A stretch of DNA of 64,000 nucleotides from Avena insularis (GCA_023614405.1 CM042684.1:205288941-205352940), one strand, 5' to 3'. Positions 1 to 12,034 are shown, numbered from the stretch's first letter. Notes: generated from the sequence alone by a model not told the origin. Translations and numbers: made by a program.

Positions 1-766
1 CCACGAACATCATCCCGCACCACCGACGGCAAGTTCATCATCAAAGAAGGTATAACTTGCGTCACCTTGTTAACCCGCATCTTCCTTTGTGTGTACCTAT
101 CCCATGAGAGTGGCTCATCTTGTGTTTGCTTGAGCATTGTGCATTTTTCCTTGGATAGTGAGTGTGCAAGAGAAATATTAAGTGTGACTATGTAGCATCA
201 TGGAGAGCAAAAAAAAAGAGAAAAGATACAAAGAAAAAGCAAAAGAAATAAAAAATAGTCTCCCATTGCCAAAGAGAGTTTCAAAGCTTGTAAACAAGAG
301 AGAAAGAAGAGCGCCCAAGGCAAGTGCACAAATCCGTTGCTCACTTTTATTCTTTGCAAACGAGCCACGATCTCTCCTTGCATTGGCACGACAACAAGCT
401 TAGTCTTCGTTAGGACATTTTGTTTGCTCATTTTCATAGTCGTGTCAATCCCAGATTTCTCCACGTGTGTGTATATAGTCATAGGTTCACGTCACACTTT
501 TGAGTTGTTGACCTTCGCCTTTAATTTGAGTTTTGTTGGATTTTACCCACTTTTGACTATCCCTTTTCTTTTGGTTGGTTCTTTGGCTTTCCACAGTCCT
601 AACCTACCACCAACAAGCTTTTGAGAGTTAGTTCTTTCTTTAGTGTGTGTTTTCTTTGCATTCCACTTTGCACGCTTATAGCTCTCACTTGTGGTTTCTA
701 GTTTGGTGCAATCCCCAAGGTGAGGTACAAGGCTAACACCACCATATTCCAGTTCCATATACAATA
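1..766 (+). other. family G untranslated leader (copy A)
   Basis: This non-coding leader matches 12819-13575 of copy B. It ends in a deletion at about 767: the sequence passes directly from the end of the leader into gag codons, removing roughly 70 bases that in copy B include the gag start codon. An open frame of 95 codons (337-624) occurs here, but between copies it changes mostly at codon positions 1 and 2, so I do not call it a gene. Confidence 0.7.
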
Positions 767-1701
767 CTTGACAAAACGCGCGCAAGTCACTTCATCGTCC
801 GCCAAGAGTTCCGTGAACGTTACCAAGCACTGGAAACGCGACAAGATGAACAATTTGGCGAGACGCAAGCCGAGTTCAAGAACATCGACAACCGCTTCGA
901 TGGCCTCGAAAGGCAAATGCAAGCAATGCATCACAACTTCGGCCACCAAAATGAAGCGCTTCAACGCTCCGTCGCCGAAACAAATGACAATCTTCGACGC
1001 CTCATCGATGGAATGGCAAGACCATGTTCACGTGATTCAAGCTCTTCAAGCTCATCGCATTGTCATGCTCCTCCTCAACAAGATCTTCAACCAAGTGCTC
1101 CAAGATACAATGATGCCCCCGTGGTTGAAGATGGAACCTCTTCGAATTATGTTCCTTCCCCACGGCACGCCGCAACGTCAAGCTATGATGGTGACCTCTC
1201 TTCAAGGCCACGAGCAAGGCAAGAAGCACACCGTCATCACGCAAGGGCACTAGTGATCCAACAAGAGCAACCACAAGAGGAATCACAAGCGCAAACTCAA
1301 GTGCAACCGCAAGTCTACCACCATCGACCGCGACACATACTTGACAAAACGAGTGATGACTCCAATTTGGAGAATCAAGCTTGTCATCGACGTGAAGCTC
1401 TCCAAGATCCTCCTCCTCATCATCAACATCATGAACGTCCGCACCAACACCATGGTCATCACGAGGCGCCTCCTCCACCTGAACAAAATTTGGAGCGTCA
1501 AGTGATACAAGTTGAGCGACGCCCACCATGTCAAGAGGCTCATGACCATGTTCTTCGCCGTCAAGCCAATGTGCCTAACCAACATCACCAACCGAGGAAC
1601 AAGCCTCCTCTTCGTCATCAACCGCGTCAAGAGGCTCCACACCCTCGCCACCATGAGGCCCAAGCGCCTCAACCACATCAACAAGCCAAGAACAAGAGCA
1701 A

Positions 1702-2751
1702 TGATATGGGGTGGCCCGATATTCTCAGTAAGCGGATGGCGGTGTTGATGGTGGATGATAGATAAATAGTCTGTAGCTATGAACTCTCCCGCTCGATCCC
1801 TGATGCCAATGCAACAACTCTCGAACCTTGTAGGATATTCACAACACCACGCTCTTGTGCACGCAGCCGTGACCACGAACGTTAGTATGCAATCTACTAA
1901 TTCCCAATGGAACAACAGATCACACTCAATTACAGTTGGTAGATTCGAACACAGGGTAATTCCAGAGGTTCTATGAAAGAAACAACTCCAAAATAGTTTT
2001 AACGTGGTCTAACCTAAACTAGAGGGCGTTCCCAGGCTTATATGACCGCCAGAACGTCCAAAAAACGTGAAATGAAAACGTGTCTGATACAATCAGATCC
2101 GTCCGGATCTGATGGGAACTTTTTGGGCCGTATTTTCCGGGGGAAAAGTCCGGTCAAATATCCGCCCCGGTACTGAACGTCGCGCACGAAGTCCTTTGCA
2201 GAATCTCCAAAGCAGGGCCAGATTATCTGGGGTGTGGGGGCCGGATTATCCGGGGTCTTTTAGGCGTGGAAGTACTCATTGGAAAGATCTTGGAATTATC
2301 TATCCAACAAGTGCTTATTTGCTTGATTTGGAAATCGTATGAAGAATCCACGTCCGTTTGAATTTCAGGACTTTTGTCTGTCCGAATTGAACGTTCCTTC
2401 TCTTCGATGATCTCCCTTGCTTGTATTGCGCCATCCTCCCGCTCCTCCCTCGCACATCCTTTGGCGATCATCATGTTGTGCTTCTCTTGTTGCCCTTCTC
2501 CTCCTCGCTCCATGCTTGTTTCTCCAACGAACCTGATCATACATAAATGCATAGACTTAGGCAATATAAAGTTCTCATCAATCAAAGTACCAGATCCGTT
2601 TAGGAGTAAATTCACCTGTTGTTCAAGTAGCTTAGCATGAGCTCTTGTAATAGGTCCAATTCTAATCTCATTGGACTGATCCTTTCTTGCAACAGTTGTA
2701 GCATCTTCAGTAGTCATTGGGGTAGGTGTAATTGTAGGGATGTCCTCATCA
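1702..2751 (-). mobile_element. solo LTR, CR-motif gypsy family S
   Basis: This 1050-bp LTR begins TGATGAGGACATC on the minus strand and ends in CCATATCA. It is flanked by a perfect 5-bp target duplication, AGCAA (1697-1701 and 2752-2756), inside copy A gag. No internal region is present, so it is a solo LTR left by LTR-LTR recombination. Its first third on the + strand (about 1702-2020) closely resembles the LTRs of N1 at 29698 and 33222, so the two are related families. It carries CCGGATTATCCGG at 2241-2253 and a diverged copy, CCAGATTATCTGG, upstream. Confidence 0.92.
2223..2750 (-). pseudogene. pol C-terminal tail encoded in the LTR (CR motif)
   Basis: An open frame starts at the first bases of the LTR (DEDIP...) and runs 176 codons. 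At 2601-2657 it contains GPITRAHAK followed by LLEQQVNLLL, the CR-type motif known at the integrase C-terminus of CRM chromoviruses, where the pol frame crosses the polypurine tract into the 3' LTR. In a solo LTR this is only a relic, since the upstream integrase is absent. It shows that the parent family was a CRM-like gypsy element with an LTR-encoded tail. Confidence 0.7.
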
Positions 2752-3268
2752 AGCAAGCTCCTCAACAACAATATCAAGAGCAAGCTCCGCAACAAGGACG
2801 CGAGAACCAAGTTCCACCTTCCCAACTACAAGATCATCAACAAGGTCACCAAGCTCGTCGCAATGACCGCAACAATGAAGAAACTTTTGGCAAGCTCAAG
2901 TTCACAATGCCCAAGTTCACTGGATCCAATGACCCTGAAGAATACCTCTCGTGGGCACTCAAAGTCGACAAGATCTTCCGCATGCACAACTATAGCAACG
3001 AGAAGATGGTCGCCATGGCTTCGCTTGAGTTTGATGATTACGCCAACCTTTGGTGGGAACAAGTTCAAGTTGCTCGTGATGCAAGACAAGAGCCGCCAAT
3101 CAGAACTTGGCATGACATGAAGGCTCATATGAGATCCCGCTTTGTCCTCGCGCACTACACGCATGACCTCTTCAACAACCTTCAAGCGCTTCGTCAAGGG
3201 ACAAAGACCATGGAAGAGTACTTCAAGGAAATTGAACTCAACTTGATTCGTGCCAACATTGATGAACA

Positions 3269-5007
3269 TGGAGCAAACAATGGCACGTTTCCTTATTGGC
3301 TTGAATCACCCAATCAAGCACATCGTCGAGTTCCAAACATACAACTACATGGTTGAGCTTGTGCACATCGCAACAAAGTCTGAACGTCAAGTGCAAGAGG
3401 ATATCAAGTACAACAAGCCCAAGACGTACTTCACCTACAAGCAAGCTTCAACCGCTACACCAACAACTGTCAATGGAAGCTCCTCAAGTACTTCCAAGCC
3501 TTCCTTCAAGCCCACACTTCCTCAAGGAAAACTGCCCCCAAGTGGAAATGAAGCAAAGAGTGATACACCTTTCAACGGTGAATGCTACAAGTGTGGAGGT
3601 AAAGGACACAGGTCGGCCGAATGTGGAAACAAGAAGGTCTTGTTCGTCCATGACAATGGTGATGAAGAGTACTTGAGTGAAGATGAGTTTGATGCCCGTG
3701 TCAAGGAAGCAATGGCAAGGCAACGAGTGGAAGATGATCAAGAACTTCTCATGTGTGAACATGAAGCAAGTCCTTCGCTTGCCGTCACAAGGATTTTGAC
3801 CACTCAAGCAACAGAGCATGAAGACCAACGCTCCAATATCTTCCAAACACGAGCCGACATCAATGGAAAATCTATCAAGGTGATCATTGACAGAGGGAGT
3901 TGTCACAACCTTGCTAGCACCGAGTTGTGTGAGAAGCTCAACCTCACCCTCCATCCACACAAGCACCCCTACCACGTGCAAGGGCTAAGTGACCAAGGGT
4001 CCGTGAAGATCAAGCATACCATATCGGTCTCCTTCGCCATTGGTCCTTACAAAGATATGGTGGAGTGTGATGCGGTTCCTATGACAGTTTGCCACATGCT
4101 TCTTGGTCGACCGTGGCAATTTGACAAGGCTGCTCAACATGATGGTCGCACCAATGTATACACCTTCAAATGGCTCAATAAAACATGTGTTTTGCAACCG
4201 ATGACTCCTAGCCAAATAATTGCAGACAATGCAAAGGCTTTAGCGAGGGCGCAAAGCACAACACCTACTTTTGAGAAGAGCGGTGAGAGAGAGAACCACC
4301 TCATAGTGAGTGAGAGCCACAAGCCAAATTCGAGTGGAAAAACTAAGAGTGTTCTCCTTGCAACCAAAAGTGAGATGAGAGATGTTCGGAACAACCCATC
4401 CATCTTGCACTATGTCCTCCTTTGCAAGGGACTAGAGCAAGGAACTAACAAATTAACCAATCTTCCTCCATCTTTGATGAGTGTTTTGGAGGAATTCAAG
4501 GATGTGTTCCCCGAAGAGCTCCCACATGGACTACCTCCTCTCCGCGGCATCGAACATCGCATTGACCTCATCCCCAGTGCACCACTTCCCAACCGCACCG
4601 CCTACTGCACAAACCCGGAGGAGACGAAGGCGATCGAACATCAAATCAACCAACTCGTCTCCAAAGGTTTGATCCAAGTTAGCACCAGTCCAAGTGCCGT
4701 ACCCGTGATTCTTGTTCCAAAGATAGATGATACGTTACAGTTATGCATGGACTACCGTCCAATCAATGCTATCACCATGCGTTATCGACATCCCATACCA
4801 CGTCTCGATGACATGCTTGATGAGTTGTGTGGAGCCACTATTTTTTCGAAAATTGATCTTCGTAGTGGTTACCATCAAATACGCATGGCTGAAGGTGATG
4901 AGTGGAAAACCGCCTTCAAGACCAAACTTGGTCTCTATGAATGGTTGGTTATGCCCTTTGGTTTATCTAATGCCCCATCCACCTTCATGCGCCTCATGAA
5001 TCATATC
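3269..5007 (+). pseudogene. pol: gag end - protease - reverse transcriptase, copy A (truncated)
   Basis: This is the longest uninterrupted stretch of family G pol in the window, about 580 codons open. It holds the CCHC knuckle [14 protein letters not shown] at 3583-3624, an acidic linker, a retropepsin-like protease with [11 protein letters not shown] near 3887 (the expected DxGS has Arg at the second position), and RT from about 4490 with [33 protein letters not shown] and [12 protein letters not shown]. It breaks off at NHI, before the YFDD catalytic box, because foreign DNA begins at 5008. RT is therefore inactive, and RNase H and integrase are missing. Confidence 0.9.
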
Positions 5008-8000
5008 TAGCAGCTTTGGGATCTGCTGATGATGACCATGGAAATCTAGAAGCTTCTCCATCTTAGGCGAACGATTAATTGGTCTATGACCTTGCAAGGC
5101 ACTCAATTTAGTATGATTAGCAAGATCAGTTATTTAGGTAAGTTATTTCTTGTGTTAGAAGGAGCTGCAAGGCACAAGATAAACCCTGTAGAAGCATATC
5201 AATTGAATATTTTAGGCATTCTAATCCGAGAAATGAATGATTAACCCAACATGGCAGTTAATACTTCAGCTTTCTAGAAGGACCCAACGCCCTAAATCCT
5301 ATCTATGCTTCCAGCTTCCTCCGAGGCTACAACTCATTTCATCTAAGGGTGTTGGGAAGGGAAGCTGCAAGCTAAGCAAGTAAATCCTCAGCAAGCGGAA
5401 GCTTAAGTTAATAGCATGTAGTAAACCTCTGCTTATAAACAAAAGTGATCACACCTATCCAAAAACTCATAGGATTCCTATTCCTTTCATTGATTTTGGG
5501 ACAAGAAGATAAGACTAGAAGGCTCAGTAGAAGCTAAACTAAAAACTAGAACTATGCTTCCCACACCCGCACTGTCACCTACAGCAGTACGAAAGTAGGA
5601 AACATATGTTGATGAAGTCTACAGTAGTAGTGCCTTTTTCTTGGATCTGTTTCTATTTGTCTCATCCGAAATCGAGTCTCTTTGGATATAGAAAAAAACG
5701 GTAAAGAACGAATCGGGGTAGAAGTTACGACACCCTACCTTTCTTTACGCTGCCTTCTATCGTTGGCCCTGAAGAGGAGAGCCAGCCCTTACTGGCATCC
5801 ATCCACTTGAACCGATACAAGAGGAACTCAGGAATTGAAAAAAACATGATTGCTAGATTTGATCCATTAACACAGGGGCAAGCGTTGGCATACCGAGCTC
5901 CCCCAACCATAGATAGGGATTTGATCTTGGACTGAGAACATAGCGGTAACGGCTATTTTAGAAAGCACCTCTGCCTTTCCTGAAACTCAAACAACGTACT
6001 AGGCTGGCTAATCCAGACGAAGAAGATAGCGAGAAAACGACTCCTCAAGACGAAGTAAGGGCGGGACCATCTTCTTTTCTGACCGTTTGGAGCTGCTCAC
6101 AAGGCCTAAACCTTCCTGTAATACCTAGAGCTTCGTCAGAGCCTTTTCCTTCCCCATAGGCCAGAGCTCAATTTACCTTCACCACAGCTCTAAAATAAGG
6201 AGAATCAGCTCAAGATAAAAGGGCTCGCACTCAATTGATCCGGGTCAACACTTCCTGTATCTGGTTTCGGCTTGATTTTGACTCCTTGTAGGGGCTCATG
6301 ACAGTCCTGTAGGGGATCCAAACAAAGGCTTTTGAGTAACAAAGAACGACCTTTACCCGCCTCTTGTGTACAATCTATCGCATGCTCCATGCCTGAAAAT
6401 CGACATGAGATGCTTCTACAGGGTTTGCTTGGCTGAAGCGAGGAGTGATATGATTGCAGATCCAAAGAAGCTTTGGAAAATCCTTGTTACTATTAAAAGA
6501 AAAGATATCTCGGTAACGAAAACTACTAAGGTCTTCTTGAGAACTAGTATACCGAATAAGTAGTATAGAAATAGAGGAAGGAGAGAAGCATTTTCACGGA
6601 GTCAACAAAAGCCATCCCAACTTGCACTTCCTTATTCCACTATTGCGATATCTTTGTCTTGGACAAAGACCAAGAGATGGTGCAGGTGAAAGAAGGGTTT
6701 CTTTTCTAAGAAGGTACGAGGTGAGTCGGCAATTGAACCTATATTCATTCCACTAGCCCTAAAAGCATTCTCAATATAGTCAAGAGGGGGAATGGATTCT
6801 ACAAGAAAAGGTGAGCAAAGGTAGTTCTGGGGTCAATTCTTGGAGCATAACTCATTTCTAAGTCCCCAACCCATCTTGTGCTCGTGCTGTACGCGATCGA
6901 ATCTTGCGGCCGGATAGAGCAATGGAATCACCGAGTCGTATGAAAAGAGGGCTCTTCTTTTTAATCTTAACACAATTTCCTGCCAATCCTGATTGTCATA
7001 TTACAATCATGTGTATTACTTTCCTACCAATCCTGAACTAGCTATGACCCTTATAGCGAGCCTCGCTTTACCGTTTCAGATAGAAATGGCGCTCCTAAAG
7101 TCGATTGGATACTTTCTTTTTTATTGTCAGCTAAGCCGTGGACTTTCTCACGTGAAGACCTCCTTCTTATGAGCTCATGGATTCAGCAGACAGTTCACGT
7201 CATATTAGGAAATTAGTTCATTAATTCGTTTATTTGCCAACGAAGAAGCCTTGCGCTACTCGGAAAGTACTAACTAGAGGGGCGTGTGGATCCGTAGTCC
7301 TAGCCATTATCACAATGGGATAATAAAGCGAACAAAGACCATGAGAAGAGATTACAACATCCTCTAAATCATTTGATCAATATTAAGCTTCTGTCTCCAT
7401 AGGGGTCTCCTCCGAGTTATTCTCGGTAGCCACGACAAGTAAATCTCTACGCCAAGAAATGACTTAGAGAAAGTGATGGTGTTATTGGCCAATCCGAAGA
7501 GAAAGGCGAAGCCTCTACTTCATGACCCTACCCTTTTCCATTGGTTCCATTAGGGCGTGGGAAGGGCCAATGGCCCAAAGAAATCATACCTATGACTCCT
7601 CTAGTTTGCTTCTTTCTTTTGATCCAATTCAGACTTCTGTGTTTTTCTTTCTGCTTGCTTCCCTTTCAAATTGATATGCCGGAGATGCTGGTGGAATGTA
7701 TGCGCCAGAAAGAGTTTGGTATGGTAGCTCGAAGGAAGCATTCAGTTAGGTATCCAATATCCGCCATTCTTCGCCCTCCATTTTCTTGGTATCAGTCTTT
7801 CTACGAGAATTCTAATTTCAATATGCCAAGAAGACATCCAATGGCTTGGGATAACATTGGCGTAGATGCCGCTCCTTTTGGAACCTCGTATTCTTATTCC
7901 TTTCTTCTTGATGTGGATCTGTATTTGTTAACGATTTAAATCTTCTCAAGGCAAGGCGGAAGTAGTGCTTGAATACCTCTAAGTACTGAGCTCTCAACTC

Positions 8001-8513
8001 ATTGATTCATGACACTCTCCTTCCACGGGAAAAATATCTCATTTGAAAGCCCACTATGTTGCTTCTCTCTCACTTGCTGGAAAGCATGTTACTTACGTAA
8101 ATATCAGTAGGACATGACCAACCGAACCTGCGAGCTCATAGGTTTAATGACACTTTCCAAAACCCAGACGTCCGCTTTATAATACATTCTGTTGATTGCC
8201 CATTCAGTTGCAGCTAGCCCTTACTTTGAAGGAGAAGATAAGATACCTGGTACGAGCTACTAGGAGACGTACACTTAGGTGTTCCGGCTAAACAAGACCC
8301 ATACTACCAAAAGGCAGGTATAGAACACATATAGGGAAGACAGACACAAATGCACAAACACATTATCCGAGGGTGTCACCATTTGCATCGTATCAGTATC
8401 ATAAGAAAAGATTGATTGTTGTGAGTGATTTTACTATCCTTCCAGACTTAGCAGGTAATGAAACTGCTGACGAGGGAGGAAATGTCTGTTGAAAATAAAG
8501 CGAACCAGTGGGT
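5008..8513. other. non-transposon insert, possibly mitochondrial DNA
   Basis: This 3.5 kb has no LTR, terminal repeat, tandem repeat or transposon domain, and differs in texture from everything around it: balanced base composition, short purine/pyrimidine tracts, no long frame. The style resembles plant mitochondrial intergenic DNA, but I recognise no mitochondrial gene or tRNA, so this is an inference from composition only. The longest frame is 132 codons at 7541-7939 (+), with hydrophobic residues followed by a Tyr/Pro/Arg-rich part; I do not recognise it. Both borders fall inside truncated family G pol (RT at left, protease at right). It could instead be a decayed low-copy nuclear sequence. 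Confidence 0.4.
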
Positions 8514-9290
8514 CATCGATGGAGGGATCTGTCACAACCTTGCTAGCACCAAGTTGTGTGAGAAGCTCAACCTCACTCTCCATCACGTGTAATGTCGAAG
8601 TGACCAAGGGTCCGTGAAGATCAAGCATACCGTATCGGTCACCTTCGCCATTGGTCTTTACAAAGACACGGTCAAGTGTGATGTAGTCCCAATGACGGTT
8701 TGCCACATGTTGCTTGGTCGACCATGGAAATTTGACAAGGTTGCTCTACATGATGGTCACACCAATGTTTAGACCTTTAAATGGCTCAATAAAACATGTG
8801 TTTTGCAACCGACGACTCCTAGCCAAATAATTGCGGACAATGCAAAGGCTTTAGCGAGGGCTCAAAACAAAACACCCCCTTGTGAGAAGAGTGGTGAGCG
8901 AGAGAACCACATCATAGTTAGTGAGAGCCACAAGCCAAACTCGAGTGAAAAAACTAAGAGTGTTCTCCTTGCCACCAAAAGTGAGATGAGAGATGTGCGG
9001 AACAACCCATCCATCTTGCACTATATCCTCATTTGCAAGGGACTAGTGCAAGGAACTAATGAATTAACCAATGTTCCTCCATCTTTGATGATTGTTTTGC
9101 AGGAATTCAAAGATGTGTTTCCCCAAGAGCTCCCACATGGACTACCTCCTCTTCACGGCATCCAACATTTCATTGATCTCATTCCCGACGCACCCCTCCC
9201 AAACCGCGCCGCTTACCGCGCAAACTTGGAGGAGACGAAGGAGATCGAACGTCAAATCAACAAACTCATCTTCCCAAGTGCGCACTTTTG
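8514..9290 (+). pseudogene. pol: protease and RT start, copy A'
   Basis: The protease begins at its active-site region (IDGGICHNLAS-like) but has lost about 15 bases near 8585 and carries stops near 8594 and 8770. The RT N-terminus (8803-9270) is open and has [27 protein letters not shown] and QINKL motifs. It is then fused to a downstream RT segment by a deletion whose edges share a few bases. No catalytic RT residues remain. Confidence 0.8.
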
Positions 9291-10683
9291 CTAAAGATAA
9301 GTTAATTTTTCTTGGATTTGTTGTTTCTTCAAAGGGCATTGAAGTTGATGTTTCCAAAGTAAAGGACATACGAGATTGACCCATCCCAACAAATGTGAGT
9401 GAACTCTGAAGTTTTCATGGGTTGGCTGGTTTCTATCGTCGCTTTGTGAAAGACTTTTCCACTAATGCTTGTCCACTCAACGAGTTGACGAAGAAGAATT
9501 TCACCTTCGTGTGGGGCAAAGCACAACAAAAAGCTTTTGATGAACTCAAAAAGAGGCTCACCGAAGCACCTCTCCTTGCTATACCGGATTTCACAAAAAC
9601 TTTTGAGATAGAGTGCGATGCTAGTGGTATTGGCATTGGAGGAGTCCTTATGCAAAACGGACGTCCTATAGCCTACCATAGCGAGAAACTTGATGGTGCT
9701 CGCCTCAACTATCCAATTTATGACAAAGAGTTTTTGCCGTCCTTCAAGTTTGGCAACACTACCTTTGGCCCAAGGAATTTATCATACATTCCGAGCATGA
9801 GAACCAATTTTTGCAAAGTGCTCCATTGATAAAGGAGTGGATGATTTCTATTTGCATAAGGGCTTTCTATTTAAACAAAATAAGCTTTGCATTCCGAAGT
9901 GCCCTCTCCAACTTTTGCTTCTCCAAGAATCTCATGGTGGAGGCCTTATGTGTCACTTTGGCCGTGACAAGACATTGGACATGCTCTCCACTCACTAATT
10001 TTGTCCCAAGATGAAGCGTGACATGGAGCGCTACGTTTAATGATGCACAACCTATGTTCAAGCTAAGTCACAAGCTAACCCCTATGGTCTTTATAAGCCA
10101 TTGCCTATTCCTAAGACACCTTGGTCCGACATTTGCATGGATTTTGTGTTAGGATTGCCTAGATCTAAGCATAGTCATGATTCTATATTTGTTGTCGTGG
10201 ATCGTCCGTCTTCATGGTGTACCAAGAACAATCGTCTCCGACCATGACGTCCAATTCATGAGTTACTTATGGAAGACCCTCATGGCAAAGCTCGACGTCA
10301 AGCTCAACTTCTCATCCGCATCACATCCTCAAACCGTTGGCCAAACCGAAGTTGTCAACCAAAGCCTTAGGACTCTCCTTCATGTGTTGATCCAGAAAAA
10401 CATCAAGGATTGGGAAGAATGCATTCCACACGCTGAGTTTGCCTACAACCGTGCCAAGCACTCAACAACCAAGATGAGCCCCTTCATGATCGTCTATGGT
10501 TTTGAGCCCCTCACCATGCTCGACATCCTACCACTACCCCTCCATGAGCGCACCAACAGGGACGTTAAGAAGCACGCCCAAGGTACGAAGAAGCTTCACG
10601 AAGAAACAAGAGCTACTATTAAACAAAAAGTCCTTCGCCAAGCTTCAAAGTTAAACAAGGACAAGAGAGAGTTGATCTTCTGT
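9288..10683 (+). pseudogene. pol: RT connection - RNase H - integrase remnant, copy A'
   Basis: After the RT-core deletion the frame shows [11 protein letters not shown], then [14 protein letters not shown], and the RNase H start [18 protein letters not shown] (about 9604-9660). Around 9806 a deletion skips the rest of RNase H. The zinc-binding HHCC part of integrase (about 9930-10070) has in-frame stops near 10036-10044. The catalytic core resumes with [20 protein letters not shown] (10221-10280) and NQSLRTLLHVLI. The end is truncated by the LTR at 10684. Confidence 0.8.
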
Positions 10684-11672
10684 TATGGAGTAACCCCGTG
10701 GGTGGCCCGATCTTCACGGATCTCGTGGTCAAATCGATGGGAAAGCGAGGGGAAAGGGAGAAGGTAGCAGAAGCGGACGCACACCTCGCGAAGAAGACGA
10801 TGAACACACGCAAAACACACACGATACAAGGCCGATTGCTCTCACCGCTGGCCATCGGTCCGATAGAATCCTCGCAGGGAAAGATCGATCAATGTGCTCC
10901 CTCGATCCCACACGGAGAGGGAAGAACACCTTGGAGAGGGTCTTGACATCTTGGAAAAGGGACACCGATGCCAAGGCCTTGTACAACAAGGGAGGCGTGA
11001 TGCAAACTCCAACAAGGTGGTGACGATAGTCGATCACCTTTGGTAGAAGGGGATGAGGAAAAACTAGAGATTCCACAAAGGGGGTTGTCTTTAGTCTATC
11101 ATCTATGCCAAGGGATACAATGAGGGGTGGGGGCTCTATATATAGGCCAACCACAAGTTCAGGGGTAGTTTGGGCATAAAACTAGGGTTTGGTGCGAAAT
11201 AGAGGGGTACATGGGCCAAGGGCCCAGCTGTTGGCTCGTAGGCCCATCACTTGGGCCGGACTGTCCGGGTCGGAGTGACCGGACAGTCCTGGGTGGCCGG
11301 ACACTCCGGGTAGTGTCCGGGTAGTGTCCGAACTAGCCTTCTGAATGTCCATTCCAGGTTGGGGCTAGGGCAGGCCGGACACTACGGCTATGCCGGACAC
11401 TCTGGATGGATTCGGACGGACACTCCAACTCCGTCAGCTTCAGGACAGGTGCAGCTTCAGGGCTCGTGGGTCGACGAGGTGGGGGTTCATACCTAATGAT
11501 GCACAGAGTAGTGGTATGAAGTAGCAAGCCATCCTGGTGTATGTCAAAGTCACATGATGAGAGGAGCGAATTCACCTTATCTTGAAGGAGCGTGGCTCGG
11601 GCACGAGTCATCGGTCCACTTGGAGGACTCGGTGGTGTAGATGTAGGAGCGTCCGTAGGACGGGCCGCATCA
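10684..11672 (-). repeat. LTR of element N (G type, GTG subfamily)
   Basis: This 989-bp LTR reads TGATGCGGCCCGTCC at its start and ends GGTTACTCCATAACA on the minus strand. U3 encodes the GPMTRARATLL tail (about 11560-11672) and then an array of CCGGAGTGTCCGG-type motifs (about 11255-11430). A TATA box lies at 11136-11145. It closely matches the LTRs at 18932 and 27438. Confidence 0.9.
11136..11145 (-). promoter_or_regulatory. LTR TATA box (element N)
   Basis: CTATATATAG lies about 110 bases downstream of the U3 motif array in the sense direction. The same decamer sits at the equivalent site in nearly every G-type LTR here. Confidence 0.7.
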
Positions 11673-12034
11673 GCTCCCCCCTTCAAAAAGAGTCGTCCTC
11701 GACTCTTCATGCTCATCCTAAGAAGATGATGTCGAGAGACCTTCTTGATCCTGGGTTTCACCATATAGTCGTCCTCGGGAAGATTGAATCGACAACAGCT
11801 CAATGTTCCTTCACCTTCCATGAAGCCTACAAGGCTCACCACAAAAGCAAAGCAACACTCAAAGCGTAGCCAATTCATGGAGATTATAGAATGAGTGCTC
11901 AAATAGAGTGAAGTCACCTTATGATGTAGAGATAGCTCGTTGAGGGGTAGCCATAGGTAACTCTCTACGGTTCGTCTTGTCAACTTATGGTCCATAGAGG
12001 TTGACGCATAATCAATTGTACCTTCACACAACAA
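11673..12034 (-). pseudogene. 3' end of the non-autonomous ORF (element N)
   Basis: This frame has no resemblance to integrase. It ends [12 protein letters not shown] and passes through the polypurine tract (six G) directly into the LTR-encoded ADAARPTDAP...GPMTRARA tail, so ORF and CR-like motif are in frame, unlike in the autonomous copies. A TGA just upstream (about 12040) aligns with CGA in N2 (about 24375), so it is a nonsense mutation of CpG-decay type. Function unknown. Confidence 0.6.

Larger units (their letters stand above)
774..3268 (+). pseudogene. gag: gag, copy A, split by solo LTR
   Basis: Gag is the nucleocapsid/capsid polyprotein of the element. The N-terminal part (774-1701) carries a short heptad-like segment around 880-1010, then a Ser run and a long His/Gln/Pro/Arg-rich stretch. 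After the solo LTR the frame resumes at 2757 with the capsid core; the motifs FGKLKFTMPKF, EEYLSWALKVDKIF and NLWWEQ mark the retrotransposon gag domain (about 2880-3230). The start codon is deleted. A 2-base deletion near 3268 (GAACATGG where copy B has GAACGCATGG) shifts the frame into the next segment. The solo LTR insertion alone would abolish function. Confidence 0.85.
1..5007 (+). mobile_element. Ty3/gypsy family G, copy A (partial)
   Basis: This is the oldest layer at the left edge. The window opens inside the untranslated leader, so the 5' LTR and PBS lie outside. Leader, gag, zinc knuckle, protease and the first half of reverse transcriptase follow in normal order, and the element stops abruptly inside RT at about 5007, where unrelated DNA begins. 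A solo LTR interrupts gag at 1702-2751. Copy B at 12326-19935 is closely similar throughout and served as the reference for finding breaks. Assignment to gypsy is certain; placement in the CRM-type chromoviruses rests on the LTR-encoded motif of sister copies. Confidence 0.9.
8514..10683 (+). mobile_element. Ty3/gypsy family G, copy A' (internally deleted pol)
   Basis: This is a pol fragment from protease to the integrase C-terminal part. It overlaps copy A in content, so it is a separate copy, not A's continuation. Three internal deletions are visible against copy B: about 9270 (the RT core with YFDD is lost), about 9806 (the RNase H to integrase junction) and about 10205 (the integrase catalytic region with its first Asp). 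The fragment is cut at 10683 by a minus-strand G-type LTR, in mid-codon after the integrase residues LNKDKRELIF. Confidence 0.88.

Noticed and set aside
337..624. A conserved 95-99 codon hydrophobic frame in the leader of A (337-624), B (13142-13429) and F (62082-62381), possibly a small membrane protein.
   Set aside because: Comparing A and B, nearly all differences fall at codon positions 1 and 2 (about eleven amino-acid changes against about one silent). That is not the pattern of a selected protein; the frame is open mainly because it is short.
7541..7939. A 132-codon frame in the foreign block as a mitochondrial gene.
   Set aside because: No known mitochondrial protein or motif is recognisable and the product looks like random translation with a hydrophobic start.
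1..10683. A (1-5007) and A' (8514-10683) as one element split by the 5008-8513 insert.
   Set aside because: Both contain the protease to RT start, so they overlap in content and must be separate copies.
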